Origin: Microbacterium sp. Au-Mic1
GTDB lineage: Bacteria > Actinomycetota > Actinomycetes > Actinomycetales > Microbacteriaceae
NCBI RefSeq assembly: GCF_021341785.1
Contig: NZ_JAJTTF010000012.1
Span: 62,001-126,000 of the forward strand
Reading direction: 5' to 3'
Length of the DNA: 64,000 nt
Positions 58,113 through 64,000 of this stretch are shown one piece after another. The notes beneath the pieces were generated by a model. It was given only the letters and a program-made list of their open reading frames with translations. It was not told the DNA's origin and did no database searches. Within the stretch, counting starts at the first letter, position 1, and every line of letters begins with the position of its first letter. The position numbers were made by a program, and so were the translations under genes.

Positions 58113-58409
58113 GTGAAACTTCCTCCCCTGCTCGTGTACTCGGTGCTGCGCCTGCTGGCGTTCCTCGTGCCGCTGGGGATCCTGTGGTTCTTCTTCCCGA
58201 TCTTCCGGGAGTTCTGGTGGCTGGCGGCCCTGTTCGCCGCGCTCATCGGCATCAGCATCTCCCTGCTGTTCCTGCGCAGCCCGCTGTCGGACGCCTCTCG
58301 TGCGATCTACGAGAAGCGCTCGACGAAGACCGGATCCGCTCCCTCCGACGAGGACATCGAGGATGCGGACGGGTCCGACGACGCCGAAGGAACCCGCCAC
58401 GCGGCCTGA
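58113..58409 (+). CDS. DUF4229 small membrane protein
   Basis: A 98-residue protein with two helices (LVYSVLRLLAFLVPLGILWF and FWWLAALFAALIGISISLLF) and an acidic C-terminal tail. DUF4229 is frequent near menaquinone genes in Actinobacteria (family knowledge). GTG start at the leaderless promoter. Function unknown. Confidence 0.85.
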   Translation: MKLPPLLVYSVLRLLAFLVPLGILWFFFPIFREFWWLAALFAALIGISISLLFLRSPLSDASRAIYEKRSTKTGSAPSDEDIEDADGSDDAEGTRHAA

Positions 58410-58447
58410 GCCGCGACGGGGGACCTCGACGTTCCTCGCGCCCGACG

Positions 58448-59092
58448 TCAGGCGCGCGCGAAGGTCACGTGCACCACGCCGCTCTCGGCGATCTCGCTCG
58501 TGACCGCGTAATCGTTCTCGAGCCCGCGCAGCTCGGCCCACAGATTCTTCCCGCGCCCGAGCAGGATCGGCGTGATGCCCACGTGCAGCCGATCGACGAG
58601 CCCGGCCGCCAGGAACGAGCGCACCGTGTCGACGCCGCCGCCGATGCGCACATCCGCACCGCGGGCCGCCTCGGTCGCGAGGGCGAGCGCGTCCTGGGGC
58701 GCGGCGTCGAGGAAGCGGAACTCGGTGCCGTTGGCGAACGAGATCGGCGCGCGGCCCGTGCTGTGCGTCAGCACGAACACGGGGCAGTGAAACGGCGGCT
58801 CCTCGCCCCACCAGCCGCGCCACTCCGCGTCGTCGGGGAAGTTGTGCAGCCCGAACATCCCCGCACCCATGATCTCGGCGCCGATGTTCTCGAAGTACTC
58901 CGCGCCGTAGCGATCGTCGACCCCGGTGGTGCCGCCGGACGGATCCCCCATGACGCGCTCGCGGAAGGTGCGCGTGGCCGTGTACGCCGCCACCAGGCGC
59001 CCCCAGTCATCGCCGAACGGGTTCTCCGGGGTCTGGTCGGTGGTGGTCGCGTATCCGTCGAGAGAGATGTTGAGGTCGGCGCGAACGGCCAT
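58448..59092 (-). CDS. Dihydrofolate reductase-like (RibD C-terminal domain) protein
   Basis: A 214-residue RibD_C/DHFR-like NADPH reductase: RADLNISLDGYATTTDQTPE at the N-terminus, the NADPH-binding ADVRIGGGVDTVRSFLAAGL, and HVGITPILLGRGKNLWAELR. The small-molecule substrate is unknown. ATG at 59092 has GAAGGAACCCC upstream. Confidence 0.9.
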   Translation of the reverse strand: MAVRADLNISLDGYATTTDQTPENPFGDDWGRLVAAYTATRTFRERVMGDPSGGTTGVDDRYGAEYFENIGAEIMGAGMFGLHNFPDDAEWRGWWGEEPPFHCPVFVLTHSTGRAPISFANGTEFRFLDAAPQDALALATEAARGADVRIGGGVDTVRSFLAAGLVDRLHVGITPILLGRGKNLWAELRGLENDYAVTSEIAESGVVHVTFARA

Positions 59093-59128
59093 GTGCGGGG
59101 TTCCTTCGCTGGTGGGAGTTGTCGGGCC

Positions 59129-59422
59129 TCAGCCGCGGATCGGGTTGGAGTCCTTGCCGTCGAGCCAGAGCGTATCGCTCTCGTCCCGGTGCACGCCGTC
59201 GGTGCCGACATGCTTGGTGCTGATCGTGGGCCCCTTCGTGATGACGTGCACGATCGCCATGCCGTGGCCGCGTCCGAGGTCGTACTCGGTCTTCAGCCAC
59301 TCCAGGATCGGCGTCGCCTTGGTGTCGGGGCCGAAGCCCTGTGCGGCGGCGAGGTCGAGGATCTGACGAGGGGTGAGGCCGGTCTTGGTCTCGACAGCGT
59401 CGAGATATGCCTGGAAGGACAT
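59129..59422 (-). CDS. DUF4287-domain protein
   Basis: A 97-residue protein beginning MSFQAYLDAVETKTGLTPRQ and containing DTKATPILEWLKTEYDLGRG and HGMAIVHVITKG, the DUF4287 (DUF4287/DUF5655-type) signature. AAGGAGAAGAACATG gives a good start. It lies between the cupin and the RibD-type gene in one direction. Function unknown. Confidence 0.85.
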   Translation of the reverse strand: MSFQAYLDAVETKTGLTPRQILDLAAAQGFGPDTKATPILEWLKTEYDLGRGHGMAIVHVITKGPTISTKHVGTDGVHRDESDTLWLDGKDSNPIRG

Positions 59423-59461
59423 GTTCTTCTCCTTGTGAGGATCTGGTCGGTGCGAGCCGCG

Positions 59462-59818
59462 TCAGTCGACCACGGTCTGGATGATGACGGCCGAGGCGTG
59501 GATGCCGATCAATCGCATTGTGCCGGATCCGACGTTCTCGAAGCGATGCGGCACGAAGGCGGGTCCGGTGACGGTGTCGCCCACTGTGGCGGTGATGGTG
59601 CGGTCGCCGACGGTGAAGGCGACGTCGCCCTCCAGCACGACCCAGGTCTCGGGGTACGGGTGCCAGTGCAGCAGCGACCCCTGGCCGGGCTGGTTGTCGA
59701 CGTAGAAGTACGAGACGCCGGCGCCGTGCCCGGCGCCTTCGAAGCGACGGCCGGCGCCGGTGCCGAGGCGGATCTCCTCGGGGCCGACGACGGCGACATC
59801 GGGGGCGATGATGCTCAT
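59462..59818 (-). CDS. Cupin-domain protein
   Basis: A 118-residue single cupin barrel: GQGSLLHWHPYPETWVVLEG with the metal-binding HxHxxxxE motif, and VTGPAFVPHRFENVGSG. ATG at 59818 (MSIIAPDVAVVGPEEIRL) with GAGGACCAGATC upstream; an earlier open frame is not homologous. Divergent from the ArsR-like regulator, so probably its target. Ligand unknown. Confidence 0.85.
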   Translation of the reverse strand: MSIIAPDVAVVGPEEIRLGTGAGRRFEGAGHGAGVSYFYVDNQPGQGSLLHWHPYPETWVVLEGDVAFTVGDRTITATVGDTVTGPAFVPHRFENVGSGTMRLIGIHASAVIIQTVVD

Positions 59819-59873
59819 GATCTGGTCCTCTCGGTGGTGTGATCCCACTCTCGCGGCAGCCTCGTCGGGCCCG

Positions 59874-59879
59874 TAGAGT
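59874..59879 (+). promoter_or_regulatory. Leaderless -10 box (TAGAGT) of the ArsR-like gene
   Basis: TAGAGT, six bases, then GTG at 59886. The 67-base gap to the cupin gene makes both promoters overlap. Confidence 0.65.
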
Positions 59880-59885
59880 TTCGAT

Positions 59886-60902
59886 GTGGCTCGAAACATG
59901 GAAGGCGTGGAGTGGGAGCACCACCGCGTCGACTTCCGCCTCAGCCCTGGCGACATCCAGGCCGTGCGGTTCGGGATCTCGCCCGGTCACGAGCTCGCGC
60001 ACGCCGTGCGCGTGCTGCTGCGGCCCGAGCAGTACCCGCTCGCGTGGGGATGGCTGAAGGATGCGCGTGGCCGGCTGCCGCGCGAGGCGTTCGGGGTGCT
60101 CGCGCACGTGATCGGCGCCGACGGCTACATGCCCGACTTCCTCACCGCGACCGCCCGCTGGGAGCTCACGCCGGATGACGAGCTCGCGGCACTCCGCGAG
60201 GCGCCGCTCCCGGGCATGCGCGTGGACCTCGGCAAGATGGTCGTCCGCTCCTCGGGCCGGCGCCAGGAGGCGCTGCGGCGCATGCAGGAGCATCCGGCGC
60301 GGGCGCGCGCGGTCATCGCCGACGCATGGGGCGAGGTGTGGGAGAGCGCCATGGCCCCGGTCTGGCCTCAACTCGAGCGGATCCTGCGTGCCGATGTGGC
60401 CGTGCGCTCGCGCAGCGTCGCGACCGAGGGGCTGGCAGCGATGGCGTCGGGCATCCACCCGTGGGTGAGCTGGGGCGACGGATCCGTGCGGGTGCGGCTG
60501 CGCCGGCACAGCGAGGACGTCGACTGCCGCGGGAGCGGTCTCGTGCTGGTGCCCTCGGTGATGTCGTCGTGGGGCTGCATGGTGATCACCGAACCGCCTG
60601 CTCAGCCGACGCTGTTCTACCCTGCCCGTGGGGTGACCGCCGGCTGGGCGCAGGACTCCGACGATCTCGTTCGGGCGCTGGAGGCGCTCGTCGGCCCGGT
60701 GCGCGCCGGGATCCTCCTCACCGCGCATGTGCCGCGCACCACGACCCGCGTGGCGGAGGAGGCGGGGATCGCCGCGTCCACCGCCTCCCACCACCTCACG
60801 GTGCTGCGCGATGCGGGCCTGGTCGTGAGCACGCGCGACGGCGCACGCATGCTGCACCTGCGCACCCCGCTCGGCGAGGCGCTGGTCGGCGCCGCGCTCT
60901 GA
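59886..60902 (+). CDS. ArsR-like winged-helix regulator with large N-terminal domain (DUF5937-type)
   Basis: A 338-residue regulator. The C-terminal 80 residues are a winged helix: TTTRVAEEAGIAASTASHHL and LRDAGLVVSTRDGARMLHLR. The N-terminal 240 residues (RVDFRLSPGDIQAVRFGISP ...) match the DUF5937-type sensing part common in actinobacterial ArsR-like proteins. Divergent from cupin-DUF4287-RibD genes, which it may control. Confidence 0.85.
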   Translation: MARNMEGVEWEHHRVDFRLSPGDIQAVRFGISPGHELAHAVRVLLRPEQYPLAWGWLKDARGRLPREAFGVLAHVIGADGYMPDFLTATARWELTPDDELAALREAPLPGMRVDLGKMVVRSSGRRQEALRRMQEHPARARAVIADAWGEVWESAMAPVWPQLERILRADVAVRSRSVATEGLAAMASGIHPWVSWGDGSVRVRLRRHSEDVDCRGSGLVLVPSVMSSWGCMVITEPPAQPTLFYPARGVTAGWAQDSDDLVRALEALVGPVRAGILLTAHVPRTTTRVAEEAGIAASTASHHLTVLRDAGLVVSTRDGARMLHLRTPLGEALVGAAL

Positions 60903-60905
60903 TCC

Positions 60906-63164
60906 TCAGCTGAGCACGACGAGCTCCTGGGTCGCGCGGGTCATCGCGACGTAGCGATCGACCGCTCCCTCGATGCCGTCGCCGAACGACTCCGGATCCA
61001 CGAGCACGACCAGGTCGAACTCGAGCCCCTTCGCCGTGGTCGGTGTGCGGAACCGCACCCGCGCGTCCGGGAACGGTCTCTCGTCGCCGATCACGCAGGC
61101 GATGCCCTCCTCGTGCGCGGCGAACCAGTCGGCGAGCACGCCGTCGCGCTCGGCGAGCGCCGCGTACCGCACCGGGATCCCGCTCTCCCGCACCGATACC
61201 GGCACGTTCGCGTCCGGCAGCGCAGCGCGGATCACGGGCTCGGCCGCGGCCATGACCTCCTCCGGAGTGCGGTAGTTGATGCGCAGCGACGCGTGCTCGA
61301 TGCGACGCAGGCCCACCCGCTCGAGACGCTCGGTCCACGACTCGCGGAACCCGTGCCGGGCCTGGGCGCGGTCGCCCACGATCGTGAGGCTCTGCGACGG
61401 GACCCGGCGCAGCAGCATCGCCCATTCCGCATCGCTGAGTTCCTGCGCCTCGTCGACGATCACGTGCGCGAACGGCCCCGCGAGCGCATCGGAGTCGAGC
61501 CGCGGCAGGGCGGCCTCGTCCTGCAGCATCGCACGCACGCCCGCGCTGTCCTCGCCGAAGAAGAACCCGGTGATCGCGCTCTCCTTGTCGTCGTCCGCGG
61601 CGAGCAGTTCATCCAGCACGCGCTCGCGCTGCTCCCGTTCCTCGGCCGTCACGACCTCCCGCCGCCGCCGTCGCCGCGCGCCTTGCGGATCCCCGGTGAG
61701 CGCACGGGCCGCGTCGAGCAGCGGCAGATCCTGCCGGGTCCACGCCCTCGGGTCGTCGCGCCGTAGCGCCGCGCGCTCGTCCTCGGCGAGCCACGGAGCG
61801 CAGATCCGCAGGTACGCCGGGGTCGACCAGAGGTCGGCGACGATCCCGGCCGGATCCAGGACCGGCCAGGCCGCCACGAACGCGCGCTGCAGCGGATCGC
61901 TGCGACGCAGGGCGCGATCGAGCTGGTGCGGAGGCACGTCGTCGTCGGCGTTGTCCTCCACGAGAGCACCGATCAGCGCCTCCCACACGACATCCCTGGC
62001 GTCGTTGTGCGGCGTGCCGGGCTCCGGAGCGTCGAACGCCTCTGTCCACGCCGCCGGCTGCACGATCACGTCGCGCCACGGCGTCTCCACGAGCAGCTGC
62101 TCGCTCGGGGCATGCTCGTGGTAGCGGACCGCCGCGGTGACCGCGGCGAGCAGCCCCGCGCCCGACTTCAGCGTCCTGGCGAGCGGATCCCCTTCCTCCG
62201 GCATGCGATCGCCAGCCCGGCCCTCGGGCGCCAGATCCGACAGCGTGCACACGCGCACGCTGTCCTCCCCGAGGCTCGGCAGCACGTCCTCGATGTACGC
62301 GAGGTAGGGCTGGTGCGGCCCGACGAACAGGATCCCGCCGTGGCTGAGCCGCTGCTCGGCATGCATCAGGTAGGCGGCGCGGTGCAGGGCCACGACCGTC
62401 TTCCCCGTGCCGGGGCCGCCGTCCACGACGAGAGGGGCGCGCGACGACGCCCGGATGATCGCGTCCTGGTCGGCCTGGATCGTGCTCAGCACATCGCGCA
62501 TCCGCGGCGAGCGGGAGGCGCCGAGGCTCGCGATGAAGGCGGACTGATCGTCCAGCGCGGCAGCACCCTCGAGCCCCTCCGGGTCGAACACCTCGTCCCA
62601 GTAGTCGGTGATGCGGCGCGAGGCCCAGCGGTACCGACGGCGGCTGACCAGGCCCTGCGGATCCGCATGGGTAGCTGCGAAGAACGGCTCCGCCGCGGGG
62701 GCGCGCCAGTCCACGAGCAGGCGCCGCCCCTCGGCGTCGGACAACCCGATGCGCCCGATGTATACGAGTTCGGGGGCGGCGGCGTCGGGTGCGGGTCCGT
62801 CGCCGTGAGGGCCGCCCGGTGCGACGGCCATCCGCCCGAGGCACAGGTCGACCCCGAAGCGGCGCAGCAGCTGCAGGCGGGAGCTCGAGCGGTGGATCTC
62901 GAGGTCGCGGTCCAGCGCCTCCTGCCCGAGCCTGGCGGGTGCGGCGCGCAGCCGGACGAGCCGCGCCTCGAGGGCGGCGATCTCCTCGGCGAGGCGGTCG
63001 CCGATCGCGATGAGGTGGGCGTCGTCGGCGGCGATGAGTGCCTGATGCGCCTTGCGGGCGAGGGCGGCCGGAAGGGCGAAGACCATCGGCGACCAGGCAG
63101 CCGTCGAGAAGGTCGTCGGCGGGGTGGCAGCGGGAGTGGTTTCAGGGGTGGATTCAGGGCGCAC
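60906..63164 (-). CDS. helR: HelR: RNA polymerase-recycling ATPase, rifamycin resistance
   Basis: A 752-residue SF1-type motor related to HelD. HelR displaces rifamycins from RNA polymerase and gives tolerance (established for the actinobacterial family). The N-terminal antiparallel coil (about 36-100) is followed by VDWRAPAAEPFF (151-162), Walker A GGPGTGKT (249-256), the Walker B DEAQELSDAEW and the C-terminal motif RYVAMTRATQELVVLS. GTG at 63164 with GGAGGATCC upstream is preferred; ATG at 63195 is an alternative. A rifamycin-associated element lies 48 bases upstream. The frame stays open further upstream, but not with homologous sequence. Confidence 0.93.
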   Translation of the reverse strand: MRPESTPETTPAATPPTTFSTAAWSPMVFALPAALARKAHQALIAADDAHLIAIGDRLAEEIAALEARLVRLRAAPARLGQEALDRDLEIHRSSSRLQLLRRFGVDLCLGRMAVAPGGPHGDGPAPDAAAPELVYIGRIGLSDAEGRRLLVDWRAPAAEPFFAATHADPQGLVSRRRYRWASRRITDYWDEVFDPEGLEGAAALDDQSAFIASLGASRSPRMRDVLSTIQADQDAIIRASSRAPLVVDGGPGTGKTVVALHRAAYLMHAEQRLSHGGILFVGPHQPYLAYIEDVLPSLGEDSVRVCTLSDLAPEGRAGDRMPEEGDPLARTLKSGAGLLAAVTAAVRYHEHAPSEQLLVETPWRDVIVQPAAWTEAFDAPEPGTPHNDARDVVWEALIGALVEDNADDDVPPHQLDRALRRSDPLQRAFVAAWPVLDPAGIVADLWSTPAYLRICAPWLAEDERAALRRDDPRAWTRQDLPLLDAARALTGDPQGARRRRRREVVTAEEREQRERVLDELLAADDDKESAITGFFFGEDSAGVRAMLQDEAALPRLDSDALAGPFAHVIVDEAQELSDAEWAMLLRRVPSQSLTIVGDRAQARHGFRESWTERLERVGLRRIEHASLRINYRTPEEVMAAAEPVIRAALPDANVPVSVRESGIPVRYAALAERDGVLADWFAAHEEGIACVIGDERPFPDARVRFRTPTTAKGLEFDLVVLVDPESFGDGIEGAVDRYVAMTRATQELVVLS

Positions 63165-63211
63165 GGATCCTCCGATTCCTGGGCGAAACCACATAGTCTG
63201 CCCCGGCAGGG

Positions 63212-63231
63212 GGGCCTTGCCGCAAGCCCCA
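63212..63231 (-). promoter_or_regulatory. Rifamycin-associated element (RAE)
   Basis: On the minus strand GGGGCTTGCGGCAAGGCCCC is the near-palindromic element known upstream of rifamycin-inducible resistance genes in actinobacteria (established). It stands 48 bases from the helR start and supplies a TTGCGG -35 box; CAGACT (63196-63201) is a possible -10 at a long 19-base spacing. On the plus strand the same element supplies TTGCCG, which is 18 bases before TATCCT (63242-63247), so it may also drive the divergent direction. Confidence 0.88.
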
Positions 63232-63256
63232 CCTCCTCCGGTATCCTGGAGATGCA

Positions 63257-63283
63257 GGGAGCGGTCCGCACGGATCCGCTCCC
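63257..63283 (+). other. Hairpin downstream of a possible divergent promoter
   Basis: GGGAGCGG and CCGCTCCC form an 8-base stem that begins about three bases after the start predicted from TATCCT at 63242-63247. It could be an early attenuator for the M18 gene, a small RNA or only a chance stem. Confidence 0.35.
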
Positions 63284-63301
63284 TTCGTCGTCCGCCCCGC
63301 G

Positions 63302-63336
63302 CGCTCAGGTCGCACTCCCTCCGCTCAGGTCGCACT
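63302..63336. repeat. Direct repeats CGCTCAGGTCGCACT
   Basis: Two perfect 15-base copies at 63302-63316 and 63322-63336 are spaced 20 bases from start to start, roughly two helical turns, as in tandem regulator sites. Their owner is unknown. Confidence 0.55.
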
Positions 63337-63480
63337 TTCGACGCAGAATCCGCGCCTGCACCAACAGAGATCGCGATCTGAGCCTGCGCACCCGTCCGCC
63401 GCGGGCACAGGCCGCGCAACTACGATCGAAGGTGCTCTGCGCCGCCTCGGCGGTCGCGCACCCGCCCCGGAAGGATCCGC

Positions 63481-64000
63481 ATGTCCCACGCCGCCTCCGC
63501 CCGCACGCATGTCGAGGACCTGGCCGACTTCGTCGCCGCCTCACCGTCCAGTTACCACGCGGCGGAGGAGGTCGCCCGGCGCCTGGAGGAGCAGGGCTTC
63601 ACCCGCCTCGACGAGACCGAGGCCTGGCCGGCACAGGCCGGCGGCCGCTTCGTGATCGTGCGCGACGGCGCGGCCATCGCCTGGGTCGTGCCCGCCGGCG
63701 CGACGACCACCACGCCGGTGCACGTGCTCGGCGCGCACACCGACTCCCCCGGCTTCAAGCTCAAGCCGCGACCGACCACCGGATCCCGCGGCTGGCTGCA
63801 GGCGGCCGTCGAGGTGTACGGCGGGCCGCTGCTGAACTCCTGGCTCGACCGGGAGCTGCGCCTGGCCGGACGGCTCGCACTCGCCGACGGGCGGGTCGTG
63901 CTCGCCGCGACCGGACCGCTGCTGCGCCTGCCGCAGCTCGCGATCCACCTCGACCGCGGCGTCAACAACGGACTCGCGCTCGACAAGCAGACCGAGACCC
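63481..64000 (+). CDS. M18-family aspartyl aminopeptidase (partial, 3' end outside window)
   Basis: The first 173 residues of a PepC/aspartyl aminopeptidase-type zinc peptidase. MSHAASARTHVEDLADFVAA leads to SPSSYHAAEEVARRLEEQGF, then GAHTDSPGFKLKP with the zinc-ligand His86 and Asp88, and EVYGGPLLNSWLDRELRLAG, all M18 signatures. ATG at 63481 has GGAAGGATCCGC upstream. Divergent from helR; link to rifamycin response, if any, is only positional. Confidence 0.93.
   Translation, partial: MSHAASARTHVEDLADFVAASPSSYHAAEEVARRLEEQGFTRLDETEAWPAQAGGRFVIVRDGAAIAWVVPAGATTTTPVHVLGAHTDSPGFKLKPRPTTGSRGWLQAAVEVYGGPLLNSWLDRELRLAGRLALADGRVVLAATGPLLRLPQLAIHLDRGVNNGLALDKQTET

Larger units (their letters stand above)
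63165..63480. promoter_or_regulatory. helR-M18 divergent control region
   Basis: This 316-base region contains the rifamycin-associated element (63212-63231), a possible -10 box for each direction, a hairpin (63257-63283), two direct repeats (63302-63316 and 63322-63336) and a palindrome AGATCGCGATCT (63368-63379). No gene is convincing. Confidence 0.55.

Noticed and set aside
63257..63283. Possible SRP RNA or other known small RNA.
   Set aside because: Lacks the conserved SRP tetraloop region; only a short stem, kept as a low-confidence hairpin.
63252..63480. A small open frame starting at ATG 63252 as a leader peptide before the M18 gene.
   Set aside because: Only four bases after the -10 box, no ribosome site, and it runs on into the M18 gene in another frame.

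Overview
The window is high-GC actinobacterial DNA. The gene order of the ribosomal-protein cluster, the low-complexity Ala/Lys/Glu tails on ribosomal proteins, the menaquinone genes and the many GTG and leaderless starts fit the family Microbacteriaceae, most likely Microbacterium or a close relative. The genus is inferred from general resemblance; no search was run. No tRNA, rRNA, CRISPR array or insertion sequence was recognised.

Layout. (1) 1-2926: a GtrA-like flippase (cut by the left edge) diverges from a family 2 glycosyltransferase and a GT-C-type membrane glycosyltransferase. (2) 3322-19708, all on the minus strand: a nearly complete S10-spc-alpha ribosomal superoperon from rpsJ to rplQ, including secY, adk, map, infA and rpoA, with a DsbA-like thioredoxin between map and infA. 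Several internal hairpins and promoters divide it, and the S14 gene usually found between rplE and rpsH is absent. (3) 19709-25321: an accessory stretch between the S10 promoter and tuf. It holds a palindromic/tandem repeat block, a DUF559-type endonuclease-fold gene, a broken Tat-signal gene, an AraC-type regulator coupled to a Wzz/BY-kinase polysaccharide gene, and a small MT0933-like antitoxin. (4) 25527-29952: the str operon (rpsL, rpsG, fusA, tuf). (5) 30263-34916: a three-gene operon of unknown function (DUF2975 membrane protein, small XRE repressor, 1321-residue zinc-ribbon polytopic membrane protein) behind two tandem operators. (6) 35023-37821: conserved hypothetical and membrane proteins.

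(7) 37919-45136: a maltodextrin uptake and cleavage locus (GH13 glycosidase, MalG, MalF, MalE) divergent from its LacI-family regulator, with operator-like sites in the shared intergenic region. No ATPase gene is present. (8) 45162-48867: yajQ, a VOC protein, DUF1905, a GntR regulator, an alpha/beta hydrolase and a lipoprotein. (9) 48968-58409: menaquinone biosynthesis genes (polyprenyl synthase, menG, menF, menD) mixed with fprA, ppk2 and small proteins. (10) 58448-64000: a RibD-type reductase, DUF4287, a cupin, an ArsR-like regulator, the rifamycin-resistance RNA polymerase motor helR, and the start of an M18 aminopeptidase.

The most notable signals are an exact rifamycin-associated element upstream of helR that also lies where a divergent promoter could sit, a large set of genes whose start codon lies 6-7 bases after a TAnnnT -10 box (apparent leaderless transcription), the self-regulated XRE/DUF2975/giant membrane protein operon, and a family of dispersed long palindromes with CTGGTC/GACCAG ends.
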